From NCBI RefSeq assembly GCF_001996165.1, contig NZ_MUFP01000007.1:189988-223050 (forward strand): DNA of 33,063 bases, read 5' to 3'. This document shows positions 1 through 8,167 of this stretch, piece after piece. The position numbers were made by a program, and so were the translations under genes. The notes beneath the pieces are model-generated. The model was not told where the DNA came from. It was given only the letters and a program-made list of their open reading frames with translations, and made no database searches. Every line of letters begins with the position of its first letter. Within the stretch, counting starts at the first letter, position 1. This DNA comes from Salinivibrio proteolyticus (GTDB taxonomy: Bacteria > Pseudomonadota > Gammaproteobacteria > Enterobacterales > Vibrionaceae).

Positions 1-2
1 AA

Positions 3-719
3 AGTAATGCTAACTTTGAGCAATGGTACTTAAACGACATGATCCACCAGCCACTTAGTGACCGGCTGAGATTCGCAATGTTTGATGTCGCCTTTTTAAA
101 GGATTTATTTTTGCACCATGGCTATCAATATGCGCAGGATATCGAACGTCAGCTGGGTGAATATCTCTCCGATAAAGTCACGGGAACCGGTCGCCTATAC
201 CACTTTGCCGATGCCCTATTTATTTATATTGAAACCAACTGGGAAGAAGATGCCCAACCCGACGCCCTTGCCCATTTTGTTCAATCTTTGATTGAAGATT
301 TTGTCGCTCATTATCATCAGCAACCCGACGACAGTGATCAGGATGATACGCTATCAGCAAATATCAGCCTCTCAACTCAGGTTTGTGTCGGGCTGGCTGA
401 ATATCCTTTCTTGCCGCGAGCGTATACCTCGATCAACGATCAGGAATTGATTGAAATTCTCCTCACAGCTACCAATAAAGCATGTGAGCTCGCGGAGCAA
501 AGTGGTGATAGCCATTGGGTACATTTAAGCGCCATTGATACCGCGCCTGCCGCCAGCTTCGTCAATACCAACTTACGACATGCCTGCCTGCGCGGTATTG
601 ACTCCGGGTTAGTGAAGGTTAAAACGTCAGCGAACACATCAATTAACTGGCAGACGGATCACGAATCTGATAAAAAGCGAGGGTTAATTATTGATGATCG
701 AAGCAATAAGTCGGTATAG
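3..719 (+). CDS. C-terminal part of a protein with a degenerate GGDEF-like domain (5' end outside window)
   Basis: The reading frame is open to the left edge, so this is the 3' part of a longer gene; the first in-window ATG (39) is internal to the domain. The order of blocks resembles a GGDEF domain: RFAMFDVAFLKDLFLHHGY sits where the metal-binding DxDxFKxxNDxxGH segment would be, GRLYHFADALFIYIET where R.GGDEF would be, STQVCVGLAEYP where the SxG strand would be, and a final helix like that of diguanylate cyclases. The GGDEF signature itself is absent (HFADALF) and the metal ligands are altered, so cyclase activity is unlikely. It could be a nucleotide sensor or scaffold. The next gene, an intact diguanylate cyclase, starts 73 bases downstream, so the two are probably co-transcribed. 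The fold assignment is inference from pattern alone. Confidence 0.6.
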   Translation, partial: SNANFEQWYLNDMIHQPLSDRLRFAMFDVAFLKDLFLHHGYQYAQDIERQLGEYLSDKVTGTGRLYHFADALFIYIETNWEEDAQPDALAHFVQSLIEDFVAHYHQQPDDSDQDDTLSANISLSTQVCVGLAEYPFLPRAYTSINDQELIEILLTATNKACELAEQSGDSHWVHLSAIDTAPAASFVNTNLRHACLRGIDSGLVKVKTSANTSINWQTDHESDKKRGLIIDDRSNKSV

Positions 720-792
720 CTAGAGGCGTTTGGCTGGCGAATCCCGCCGCCTGTTGCGTCATCGCAAATGTTGTCAGGTGTATCCCCGAGAA

Positions 793-2352
793 ATGAATAA
801 GTCCAATCCACAGCCGGTAACGGCAGGCACCGCGTCTGCGGTCCAAGAAGATACGCCATACGCGTATCGGGACTTGGCCTTAAAATCACGTCGTGAGATC
901 CATATTCTCAAACGCTTGGTGACTCGCTTTGTCGCGACCTGTACCGGAAAAAGCCCGCTACTCGATAAAAAGTTGGCTGAGTTCCGTGAGCTGTTACATG
1001 TTACGCAGGATGTCAGCCCTTTGATCCCGCGTTTAGCGATTATAGAACGCATGGTGGGTCAGCACGATATGACACAAAAGAAAGTCGAGTCGCATCTTAG
1101 TGAGCAATTTCATGCCAGTGGCGAAACGCTAAAGCGCGTGCCCGGCTTACCGGCACAACTGAAGCGCGACTTGCGCGATCTTTTATCTCAACCGGCGGGC
1201 GATCAAACCACCCGCACCCAACAGTTGGTCAAGTTACTCCAACTCTATGAGCGCGCTATCACCTTGCAAGCGGTACGTCCCAGCGCTCGACACTCAGAAA
1301 CCACCCTCGAACAGGATCAAATTCGCCGTGTTGCCGACGAATTGCAAAACCTAATCACTGAACTTGATCTCGACGGAGAAGCGGGCCAACGCTTGCTCGA
1401 TATTCGTCAACAGCTACTAGAAGCACTCTCGCCTGCGACCATCATTGCACTCACATTAGAATCGCTCAAGCTCATCCTAGAGGCGACACACGCCGAGCGG
1501 CGGGCCTCGCAAGCATTTTTGGCGCAAGTGAATGATAACCTGATTGCGATCAGCCAACAAAATACCCGCGCCTACGACCATGCCCACAGCCTACGCCAAG
1601 ACCACCAGCGTATTGATACCTTGCTGGGCGGCACTATCGCTAACATTGAACGCGATCTGAGTGCACCTAGCGCCGATGCCACGGCACTGAGTCGCTCGTT
1701 AGCGCATGCGCTGGCCGATCTCAAAGCGCTCGCCGACGAGAATGAAGCACTAAAAAATCGCGAGCAGTCTTTGGTTGAGCAATTGGCGCACAATCAGAAC
1801 CAACTGAACGCGGTTGCCGAGCAAACCATGGATCAAAGACGCCGCTTGGGCGACCAAGAGCGTAAGCTGTTACTCGATCCGCTCACCCGTGTATACAACC
1901 GCGCAGCGTTGCACGACCGTCTAGAGCATGAATACCGTCTATGGCGCAAATATCAGCATGATTTCTGTCTCGCGGTGATCGACATCGATCATTTCAAAGA
2001 GGTGAATGTCCAATTCGGTCACCTTGTTGGCGATAAAGCCCTCAAGATTATCGCGCGCAGTATTTATCAGTGTCTGCGTGATACCGACTTTATCGCTCGC
2101 TTTGGCGGCGAAGAGTTTGTGGTCTTACTGCCTGATGCGGATGAAACCACCCGAACCGACATTTTGGCGAATGTGAGTCATACCATTCGTCAGTTGCCAC
2201 TGAAATTCAAAAATCAGCGCGTCTCTATTACGGCATCGATTGGTGCCACGCTGTTCTCCGGCTCAGACACCCCAACGCATGTGCTTGAGCGTGCCGACCA
2301 AGCCCTATATCAAGCGAAAAACGCCGGTCGCAACCAAATCATTTGGTGTTAA
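793..2352 (+). CDS. GGDEF diguanylate cyclase with long helical N-terminal region
   Basis: This protein of about 519 residues ends in a complete GGDEF domain from DPLTRVYNRAALHDRL onward. It has the metal-binding DIDHFKEVN segment, an intact GGEEF active-site loop at residues 438-442, and RDTD at 429-432, exactly five residues before GGEEF, which is the inhibitory I-site RxxD. It should make c-di-GMP from two GTP with product inhibition. The first ~350 residues are hydrophilic and helical, with coiled-coil-like stretches just before the GGDEF domain; I see no signal peptide or membrane segment, so it is probably cytosolic. The ATG at 793 is chosen as start; an in-frame TTG at 730 would add 21 residues, but its purine-rich stretch lies too close to the codon. 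Confidence 0.88.
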   Translation: MNKSNPQPVTAGTASAVQEDTPYAYRDLALKSRREIHILKRLVTRFVATCTGKSPLLDKKLAEFRELLHVTQDVSPLIPRLAIIERMVGQHDMTQKKVESHLSEQFHASGETLKRVPGLPAQLKRDLRDLLSQPAGDQTTRTQQLVKLLQLYERAITLQAVRPSARHSETTLEQDQIRRVADELQNLITELDLDGEAGQRLLDIRQQLLEALSPATIIALTLESLKLILEATHAERRASQAFLAQVNDNLIAISQQNTRAYDHAHSLRQDHQRIDTLLGGTIANIERDLSAPSADATALSRSLAHALADLKALADENEALKNREQSLVEQLAHNQNQLNAVAEQTMDQRRRLGDQERKLLLDPLTRVYNRAALHDRLEHEYRLWRKYQHDFCLAVIDIDHFKEVNVQFGHLVGDKALKIIARSIYQCLRDTDFIARFGGEEFVVLLPDADETTRTDILANVSHTIRQLPLKFKNQRVSITASIGATLFSGSDTPTHVLERADQALYQAKNAGRNQIIWC

Positions 2353-2376
2353 TTTTTTCTGGTCAATCTGCCAACC

Positions 2377-2410
2377 TGTGTGTATTTTTAGTTAACACAC
2401 TGATTTTTAT
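2377..2410 (+). terminator. weak possible terminator after the diguanylate cyclase
   Basis: GTGTGT (2378-2383) pairs with ACACAC (2395-2400) around an 11-base loop, and TGATTTTTAT follows. The stem is short and only moderately stable, so this may be a weak terminator or chance. It lies in the 103-base gap before ppnN. Confidence 0.3.
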
Positions 2411-2455
2411 AGCACCACTCTGCCCTTCCTAATTTGTCTTCAAGAGGTTGTCGCT

Positions 2456-3811
2456 ATGATCACACACATTAGCCCTATCGGCACCATGGACCTGCTTTCA
2501 CAAATTGAGGTCGATCGTCTTAAAGCGAGTGCAAGCAGCGACTTATATCGCCTTTATCGAAATTGCTCACTCGCCGTTCTGAACTCAGGCAGCCACACCG
2601 ACAGCTCCAAAGCCTTGTTGGAGAAACATACCAACTTTGAGATCCGCGTATTGCGTCGAGAGCGGGGGATAAAACTAGAGCTGGTGAACCCACCCGACCA
2701 TGCATTTGTCGATGGCAAAATTATTCGCGGTATTCAAGAACATATGTTTTCCGTCCTGCGCGATATTATCCATGTCAATGTTCAACTCGAGCACAGCCCG
2801 ACCCTTAACCTTACCAGCTCACCCCATATCACCAACCTGATATTCGGCATTTTACGTAACGCAAAAACACTGCGGCCGCGGGTCGATCCTAACCTCGTGG
2901 TCTGCTGGGGCGGCCACTCAATCAATGACATTGAGTACCAATACACCCGAGAGGTTGGTCATGAGCTGGGGTTACGTGAACTAGACATCTGCACAGGATG
3001 TGGCCCCGGCGCAATGGAGGGGCCAATGAAAGGCGCCGCGATTGGACATGCGAAGCAGCGTATCTACGATAGTCGCTTCATCGGTCTCACCGAGCCATCT
3101 ATCATTGCCGCCGAGCCACCGAACCCCATGGTCAACGAGCTGGTGATCATGCCTGACATCGAAAAACGCCTTGAAGCTTTTGTCCGTATCGCCCACGGCA
3201 TTATTATCTTCCCTGGCGGGGCAGGGACCGCTGAAGAACTGCTCTACATTCTCGGTATCATGATGCACCCAGAGAACCGTGAACAACCACTACCCATTGT
3301 GCTAACTGGGCCAAAAGAAAGCGAAGACTATTTCCGCAATATCGACACCTTCATTCGTGAAGTCCTTGGCGACCAAGCGACCCAATATTATGAAATTGTG
3401 ATTGACGATCCGGCCAAAGCCGCGCGTTTAATGAAAAATGCGATGCCAGCGGTAAAAGAACACCGTAAAGCCACTGGAGATGCATACTCCTACAACTGGT
3501 CACTCAAAATCGAGCCAGAATTCCAACTGCCTTTTGCACCGACCCATGCCAACATGGCAAATCTGAATCTGCATATGAACCAACGTCCTGAACTGCTGGC
3601 ATCGGCATTGCGCCAAGCATTTTCAGGCATTGTGGCAGGTAACGTTAAAGATGAGGGGATCCGTAACATTGAGCAACATGGCCCGTTTAAAATTGACGGT
3701 GATAAAGTGCTGATGGCGAAAATGGATAAGCTGCTGCAAAGCTTTGTCGATCAGCAACGAATGAAATTACCGGGCACTGAGTATGTGCCTTGCTATCAAA
3801 TCGTCTCTTAA
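2456..3811 (+). CDS. ppnN: pyrimidine/purine nucleotide 5'-monophosphate nucleosidase PpnN (YgdH)
   Basis: PpnN hydrolyses nucleoside 5'-monophosphates to the free base and ribose 5-phosphate; in E. coli it works in nucleotide salvage and is stimulated by (p)ppGpp. The 451-residue length matches the E. coli enzyme (about 454), and identity is evident along the whole chain: the start [20 protein letters not shown], the central [30 protein letters not shown], and the lysine-decarboxylase-like (LOG-type) motif [17 protein letters not shown]. The family's usual C-terminal end, [13 protein letters not shown], is also present. AGAGG at 2443-2447 is a good ribosome binding site for the ATG. xni follows 77 bases downstream, as in enterobacteria. 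Confidence 0.97.
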   Translation: MITHISPIGTMDLLSQIEVDRLKASASSDLYRLYRNCSLAVLNSGSHTDSSKALLEKHTNFEIRVLRRERGIKLELVNPPDHAFVDGKIIRGIQEHMFSVLRDIIHVNVQLEHSPTLNLTSSPHITNLIFGILRNAKTLRPRVDPNLVVCWGGHSINDIEYQYTREVGHELGLRELDICTGCGPGAMEGPMKGAAIGHAKQRIYDSRFIGLTEPSIIAAEPPNPMVNELVIMPDIEKRLEAFVRIAHGIIIFPGGAGTAEELLYILGIMMHPENREQPLPIVLTGPKESEDYFRNIDTFIREVLGDQATQYYEIVIDDPAKAARLMKNAMPAVKEHRKATGDAYSYNWSLKIEPEFQLPFAPTHANMANLNLHMNQRPELLASALRQAFSGIVAGNVKDEGIRNIEQHGPFKIDGDKVLMAKMDKLLQSFVDQQRMKLPGTEYVPCYQIVS

Positions 3812-3845
3812 TCCCATCGGGCGGCTTTGCCCACCCGTGTAAACT

Positions 3846-3878
3846 GGTACAATGGGCAGCATGCTGCTCATTGTTACC
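3846..3878. repeat. long near-perfect palindrome between ppnN and xni
   Basis: The arms meet between 3861 and 3862 with no spacer: CAATGGGCAGCAT on the left pairs with ATGCTGCTCATTG on the right, with one G-T wobble (3855:3868). Past a one-base bulge the pairing continues with GGT/ACC, giving about 16 pairs. No T-run follows, so it is not a standard intrinsic terminator. It ends ten bases before the xni start codon, so as RNA it would form a strong hairpin next to the start; as DNA it could be a dyad binding site. Confidence 0.6.
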
Positions 3879-3888
3879 GGTTAAGTCT

Positions 3889-4674
3889 ATGTCCAAGCTT
3901 CACGTTGTTATCATTGATGCCATGAACCTCATTCGTCGCGTTCATGCCGCCCAACCCGATACTCATACCCTTGAGGCAACCACACAGACCTGCCTGAAAA
4001 CACTCGATAAAATCATCAGTCACAGTGAGCCCAGCCATATTGTTGCGATTTTCGATCATACCGGCCAAGACAGAGGTTGGCGTGCCGATATCCTACCTGA
4101 GTACAAGCAGGGCCGGAAACCCATGCCCTCCGACCTCGAACAAGGGTTGGACACCATTCAAGATGCATTCTGGCAGCGTGGTGTTGACTCATTGCTCTCA
4201 CAAGGAGATGAGGCTGATGACATGATCGCAACGCTCGCATTAAAAGTCGCGGCCCATCACGAGCAAGTCACCATTGTTTCCACCGATAAAGGCTATTGCC
4301 AACTCTTACAGCCCACATTGCGGGTACGGGATTACTTCCAACATCGCTGGCTTGATTTGGCATTTGTGGAAAAGAGTTTTGGCGTTCGCCCTGAGCAGTT
4401 GTGTGACTTCTGGGGGCTCGCTGGCATCAGCAGCAGTGAGATCAGCGGCGTGCCGGGTATTGGCCCGAAAAGCGCAGCCAATTTACTGTCCCAGTATGGC
4501 GATCTCGACGCCATACTTTCGGCTAATGATCTGGCTGAAAAGTGGGCGAAGAAGTTAGATGGTCACCACGATCTCGCACGCAAATGTAAGGCCGTGGCAC
4601 AACTAAAAACGGATATCCCACTGGGCTTTAACCTACAGGATATCCGCTTTCAGCCAACTACAGTCAGTGCCTAA
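3889..4674 (+). CDS. xni: flap endonuclease Xni (exonuclease IX family)
   Basis: This is a 262-residue protein of the 5'-3' exonuclease/FEN superfamily, the stand-alone relative of the DNA polymerase I N-terminal domain. It acts on flap or branched DNA. Visible landmarks are the N-terminal [16 protein letters not shown] strand and helix, [35 protein letters not shown], and the helix-3-turn-helix [15 protein letters not shown]. coli Xni has about 251 residues. The ATG at 3889 is chosen because homology begins there; the frame is open upstream to 3790, but that part would be read through the palindrome and overlaps ppnN. Its stop overlaps the stop region of the convergent rlmM by four bases. 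Confidence 0.94.
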   Translation: MSKLHVVIIDAMNLIRRVHAAQPDTHTLEATTQTCLKTLDKIISHSEPSHIVAIFDHTGQDRGWRADILPEYKQGRKPMPSDLEQGLDTIQDAFWQRGVDSLLSQGDEADDMIATLALKVAAHHEQVTIVSTDKGYCQLLQPTLRVRDYFQHRWLDLAFVEKSFGVRPEQLCDFWGLAGISSSEISGVPGIGPKSAANLLSQYGDLDAILSANDLAEKWAKKLDGHHDLARKCKAVAQLKTDIPLGFNLQDIRFQPTTVSA

Positions 4675-5759
4675 CCATTCAGCGAGTGTTGACGTTTTAC
4701 ACGACGTAAGTACACGGTGATTTCTTCACGATCGTGATAAAGGTGTTTCGCCTTCATCTCGTAGGGAATGTTGTGTTGCTTTAAAAACTCACCCAAGGTG
4801 TCGAGGTTATAAGAAACCTGCTCATATCGACGGCTCATAGGCAGCTTCAAGTTGAACATGGCCTCTTTCGCCCATCCCGCAATCAACCACTCCCCCATGA
4901 GTTGAGCGACGCGGGAGGGTTTTTCGATCATGTCACAGACCAGCCAAGTCACATTTTTTCTCGTGGGCTCAAACTTAAAACCATCTTCGGCATGATGAAA
5001 CACTTGGCCAGTTTCCATCAAGCTTTCATCCATCGCGCCGTTATCAACCGCATGCACAAACATCGAACGCTTCACCAGCTGGTAAGTCCAGCCGCCGGGA
5101 CAAGCCCCCAAGTCGACTGCCCATAATCCGGGCGCGAGTCGCGTATCCCACTCCTCTTTAGGAATAAAATGATGGAACGCTTCTTCTAACTTCAAGGTCG
5201 AGCGACTCGGTGCATCAGCCGGAAATTTCATGCGCGGGATGCCCATGTAATGCGGTGAGTTATTGGTGGTCAATGAGTAACCCACAAAGCATGTCCCCGG
5301 CGCGATAAAGCAAAGATGAATAACTGGCTTTTTCGGATTGTCTTTTGCCAACATCACGCCCTGCTTACGCAGCGCCTGACGCAATGGAACGGTGAACTTA
5401 CGACAAAATTTCAATAAGGCTTTCGCCTCGTCATTATCAGGCGTCTCCACCCGCAAGTCTCCCGCTTTGGGCAGCGCATCTGCAACAGCCAAAATCGGAG
5501 AAATTCGGTCGTCCGGATCCAGATCAGAGAGCGATGCGGTCACCGCAATCATTTGCCGGGCAAAGATCAGGGAGTCGAGCGGCAGATCACGAACAATCTG
5601 CTCAGCCTCACCGTCTTGGTAGCATTCAAACAGCACATAGGCGCTGTTGTTAATCACTCGCGGAAATCCGTAAATACCCAGCTCAGTGGTTTTTTGTTGA
5701 ATTTCCGCCGCACAGTCTTTTTCAAACCCTGCACGACAGTAAAGCAAAACCTGATTCAT
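4671..5759 (-). CDS. rlmM: 23S rRNA 2'-O-ribose C2498 methyltransferase RlmM
   Basis: RlmM uses S-adenosylmethionine to methylate the 2'-OH of C2498 in 23S rRNA. The 362 residues match the usual length (E. coli 366). It has the N-terminal THUMP-like part beginning [20 protein letters not shown] and the Rossmann methyltransferase core with [16 protein letters not shown] as the SAM-binding motif I. Further on are the acidic [11 protein letters not shown] and the [11 protein letters not shown] segment carrying the catalytic lysine. GAGGA sits five bases before the ATG. It lies downstream of gcvA-hydrolase-DUF423 on the same strand after a 108-base gap and converges on xni with overlapping stops and no terminator between. 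Confidence 0.96.
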   Translation of the reverse strand: MNQVLLYCRAGFEKDCAAEIQQKTTELGIYGFPRVINNSAYVLFECYQDGEAEQIVRDLPLDSLIFARQMIAVTASLSDLDPDDRISPILAVADALPKAGDLRVETPDNDEAKALLKFCRKFTVPLRQALRKQGVMLAKDNPKKPVIHLCFIAPGTCFVGYSLTTNNSPHYMGIPRMKFPADAPSRSTLKLEEAFHHFIPKEEWDTRLAPGLWAVDLGACPGGWTYQLVKRSMFVHAVDNGAMDESLMETGQVFHHAEDGFKFEPTRKNVTWLVCDMIEKPSRVAQLMGEWLIAGWAKEAMFNLKLPMSRRYEQVSYNLDTLGEFLKQHNIPYEMKAKHLYHDREEITVYLRRVKRQHSLNG

Positions 5760-5782
5760 GACTTCCTCTGGTTTGGGTCACC

Positions 5783-5799
5783 GTCACGATTACCGTGAC
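5783..5799. repeat. hairpin/dyad in the rlmM leader
   Basis: GTCACG and CGTGAC form a perfect six-base inverted repeat around ATTAC, 24 bases upstream of the rlmM start. On the minus strand a run of six T precedes the hairpin rather than following it, so it does not look like a terminator in either direction. It may be a leader hairpin or operator. Confidence 0.35.
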
Positions 5800-5867
5800 A
5801 AAAAACAAGCTGCGCATTATATATGCCAAGCGGTTAGGAAAGAAATGCCAACCCTGACGATTTTGGT

Positions 5868-6248
5868 TTACTGGCGACCTGCGCGCCATGCCCCAAACGC
5901 CAATGCGCCCCAGCCGACTAAAAAGCTTAGCCCACCGAGCGGGGTGACAGGCCCGAGCCAAGTCATGTGTGTCAATGCCAAAAGATACAAGCTGCCACTA
6001 AAACAAATTATCCCGACCCACCATGCGATACCCGTTGTAACTACACAGCGCTCAGGCAGTTGAGGCGCAACCGCCCCAAGACACAACAACGCCAAACTGT
6101 GCCACATTTGATAATTGACGCCGGTTTTAAAAATCGCGAGCTCATAGTCGTTGAGCGTCGCTTTCAGGCCATGTGCGGCAAATGCGCCGAGCGCCACCGC
6201 TAATCCGGCACCGAGCGCCCCTGAAATAAGCCAATGCTGACGCCTCAT
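5868..6248 (-). CDS. DUF423 (YgdD-type) inner-membrane protein
   Basis: This is a 126-residue hydrophobic protein of the DUF423 family, with about four membrane segments. The first carries the family pattern GALGAGLAVALGAFAAHGLK, and later ones include WHSLALLCLGAV, GIICFSGSLYLLAL and PLGGLSFLVGWGALA. The function of the family is unknown. The ATG at 6248 is preceded by AAGGAG eight bases away and overlaps the TGA of the hydrolase gene (ATGA), implying translational coupling. In E. coli ygdD lies directly between gcvA and rlmM; here a hydrolase gene has been added before it. Confidence 0.9.
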   Translation of the reverse strand: MRRQHWLISGALGAGLAVALGAFAAHGLKATLNDYELAIFKTGVNYQMWHSLALLCLGAVAPQLPERCVVTTGIAWWVGIICFSGSLYLLALTHMTWLGPVTPLGGLSFLVGWGALAFGAWRAGRQ

Positions 6249-6883
6249 CCGTTTGCTCCTTGTTGGTGAATAAACTGCCACAGATGCGAAACGGCGGTTT
6301 GGCGATTTTGCATCTCTGTCAGTCCCGAGGCTTTGCGAGGTTTAAAGCTATGATCGCCATCGGGCAAAAACGCGACATCGACACTGGACGAGAGTGAATA
6401 ACTCGCCACCTCTTCTTGGCGGCCAAAGGTGTCGCGCTCACCTTGCAAAATCAATACTGGGCGAGTGACTGACGCTAAATGTTCGCCCTTGTATTTTTCA
6501 GGTTTGCCCGGCGGATGGAACGGAAAGCCCAGACAAATCACACCTGAGACACTTGGGTTTTCGGTTAAATGACTAGCCATTCTTCCCCCCATCGACTTAC
6601 CGGCCAGCCATAAACGACTGGTCGCAGGTCGCAGACCGTTAACCTGCTCAATCACAGCTTCAAAACAGCTCAGCAATGCAGGCGCGCGGTCTGGCGGGCG
6701 TTTTTTACCATCGGCTTTTCGCTTATCCATGTAAGGGAAATTAAACCGTACCACACAAGTATGCTCGCTCAATCGTGCTGCCATATCGGCCATAAACTCA
6801 TGATCTTTGTCCGCGCCCGCACCGTGAGCAAAAATAATCCAATCCATTGCAGTCTGCTCACCATCAACCAAAAGTTCTGTCAT
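6245..6883 (-). CDS. alpha/beta hydrolase, KANL3/Tex30-like
   Basis: This 212-residue protein has the alpha/beta-hydrolase layout of the KANL3/Tex30 family. It shows an early FAHGAGADKDHEFM oxyanion-type segment, the nucleophile elbow GKSMGGR, an acid loop LQGERDTFG and a late histidine in PDGDHSF, so a Ser-Asp-His triad is present. The DUF-style segment RFNFPYMDKRKADGKKRPPD is typical of this family. Substrate unknown; probably a small esterase or thioesterase in the cytosol. The ATG at 6883 overlaps the gcvA stop as ATGA, and its own TGA overlaps the DUF423 start in the same way, so three genes are translationally coupled. A start at 6928 inside gcvA is possible but less likely. Confidence 0.88.
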   Translation of the reverse strand: MTELLVDGEQTAMDWIIFAHGAGADKDHEFMADMAARLSEHTCVVRFNFPYMDKRKADGKKRPPDRAPALLSCFEAVIEQVNGLRPATSRLWLAGKSMGGRMASHLTENPSVSGVICLGFPFHPPGKPEKYKGEHLASVTRPVLILQGERDTFGRQEEVASYSLSSSVDVAFLPDGDHSFKPRKASGLTEMQNRQTAVSHLWQFIHQQGANG

Positions 6884-7785
6884 AAATTCATCTTCTCCTG
6901 CTCCTTCGCAGCCGTTTCTAGCATCCACTCTCGAAATGCCGCAATCCGACCGGTTTCCGCATCACGCTGTTGACTGACCAAATAAAAGCCATTGTCACTT
7001 TTAAGTACTTGTTCAAATGGATGCACAAGTCGTCCTGACGCCAATTCAGGTTGGGATAACACATTATTACCTAGCGCGACACCTTGGCCGTGGGCTGCCG
7101 CTTGTAACACCATGGAAGAGTGACTAAAGATAGGCCCATGTTCCAAATTGATATCCGTCAGTTGATGCGCCTTCGCAAATGCTTTCCACTCTTTGCGTGA
7201 GCGATCGTGCAGTAGCACATGGTGTTTGAGATCATCAGGACAAGTCAGTGGCTTACCGGACTCTAACAGTAAGGGCGAGCAAACCGGGAGTAGGCACTCT
7301 TGGTATAAAAGATCGCAACGCAACCCCGACCAATTCCCTCGGCCGTAGTAAATAGCCACATCCACATCATCCGTCAGTGATCCGTCTTCCAAATCAACTG
7401 CTTTTATCCGAACATCGATATCGGGATGCGCTTTATTGAAATCAGCTAAACGAGGCACCAACCATTGAATAGCAAAACTCGGCGGAAGACTAATGGTGAG
7501 CGCCCCTTTGGCACTCCGCTCCAATACTTTATCGGTCGCATAGGAAAGCTCGGAAAAAATATCTTTAATATCAAGAAAGTAACTCTGACCTTCTTCGGTT
7601 AGCAGCAAAGATCGATTGCGACGTCGAAAGAGCTTAAGGCCAAGGAACTCTTCCAGCGCTTTGATTTGGTGGCTAACTGCAGCCTGAGTCACAAAAAGCT
7701 CTTCGGCAGCCCGTGTAAAGCTTAAATGTCGCGCCGCGGCCTCAAACACTCGAAGCGCGTTCAGCGGTGGGAGACGCCTTGCCAT
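6880..7785 (-). CDS. gcvA: glycine cleavage system LysR-type regulator GcvA
   Basis: GcvA activates the gcvTHP glycine-cleavage operon with glycine and controls the divergent GcvB small RNA. The protein is 301 residues and begins RLPPLNALRVFEAAARHLSF. The helix-turn-helix is FTRAAEELFVTQAAVSHQI, followed by LKLFRRRNRSLLLTEEGQSY, nearly identical to the E. coli protein. The effector domain keeps DDVDVAIYYGRGNW and PIFSHSSMVLQAAAHGQGVA. AGAGGTGAG precedes the ATG. It is divergent from GcvB, the arrangement known from enterobacteria and vibrios, and its stop is coupled to the hydrolase gene. Confidence 0.97.
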   Translation of the reverse strand: MARRLPPLNALRVFEAAARHLSFTRAAEELFVTQAAVSHQIKALEEFLGLKLFRRRNRSLLLTEEGQSYFLDIKDIFSELSYATDKVLERSAKGALTISLPPSFAIQWLVPRLADFNKAHPDIDVRIKAVDLEDGSLTDDVDVAIYYGRGNWSGLRCDLLYQECLLPVCSPLLLESGKPLTCPDDLKHHVLLHDRSRKEWKAFAKAHQLTDINLEHGPIFSHSSMVLQAAAHGQGVALGNNVLSQPELASGRLVHPFEQVLKSDNGFYLVSQQRDAETGRIAAFREWMLETAAKEQEKMNL

Positions 7786-7804
7786 AAACAGCTCACCTCT
7801 AGTT

Positions 7805-7819
7805 ATTAGTTTTTCTAAT
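7805..7819. promoter_or_regulatory. likely GcvA binding site
   Basis: ATTAG (7805-7809) and CTAAT (7815-7819) form an inverted repeat with a five-base spacer, 19 bases upstream of gcvA and 22 bases upstream of the GcvB -35 element. CTAAT is the core reported for E. coli GcvA sites, and its position fits autoregulation plus control of GcvB. Confidence 0.6.
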
Positions 7820-7841
7820 CGTTGCCATTATAAATTGTCGA

Positions 7842-7870
7842 TTGCTGATATACCAGCAACCTCCTATAGT
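7842..7870 (+). promoter_or_regulatory. sigma-70 promoter of GcvB
   Basis: TTGCTG (7842-7847) as -35, a 17-base spacer, and TATAGT (7865-7870) as -10. The -10 matches consensus at five of six positions and the -35 at three. Transcription would start near 7877, giving an RNA of about 180 bases ending at the GcvB terminator. Confidence 0.65.
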
Positions 7871-7876
7871 GCACCC

Positions 7877-8055
7877 CGCATCCACAAGTGACGTCTCTCT
7901 ATTTAAGACTGTTTCCGTGGTTGCGATGTTGTGTTTGCATTTGTCTAACACTGGTTAGACAGGTAGTCGTATCTACCACTTTTAACTTCCTGTATTTTGA
8001 CATTGTCTGTCATTACATATTTGTTGGCACTGAGCTTTGCTCAGTGCTTTTTTTT
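7877..8055 (+). ncRNA. gcvB: GcvB small regulatory RNA
   Basis: GcvB is an Hfq-dependent RNA that represses many amino-acid and peptide transporter mRNAs by base pairing. Three conserved features are visible. The G/U-rich R1 seed (TTGCGATGTTGTGTTTGC, 7921-7938) is the main target-binding element. Next are two small hairpins, GTCTAAC/GTTAGAC near 7943-7960 and GGTAG/CTACC near 7962-7977. The R2-like block (AACTTCCTGTA ... TGTCTGTC, 7984-8011) closely resembles the E. coli sequence. An intrinsic terminator ends it. It is divergent from gcvA as expected. The exact 5' end is inferred from the promoter. The R1 run is shorter than in E. coli. Confidence 0.9.
8027..8055 (+). terminator. intrinsic terminator of GcvB
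   Basis: GCACTGAGC (8027-8035) and GCTCAGTGC (8039-8047) form a perfect nine-base stem with a TTT loop, followed by eight T (8048-8055). This is a textbook Rho-independent terminator and, as in other Hfq-binding RNAs, its U-tail is likely the Hfq site. Confidence 0.93.
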
Positions 8056-8167
8056 GCCTGTTTGATAACGCCTATCCACGCGATGCGCCCTCTGAGCGAT
8101 AAAGTTACTTGAGTTCCAGCCAAGAGATAGGGATCATAAGCAAGATTCAGTTTGGACAGCTCGTACT

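Noticed and set aside
7888..8112. Plus-strand open frame of 74 codons divergent from gcvA
   Set aside because: It lies over the GcvB RNA, including its terminator, and has no ribosome binding site; the RNA explains the sequence.
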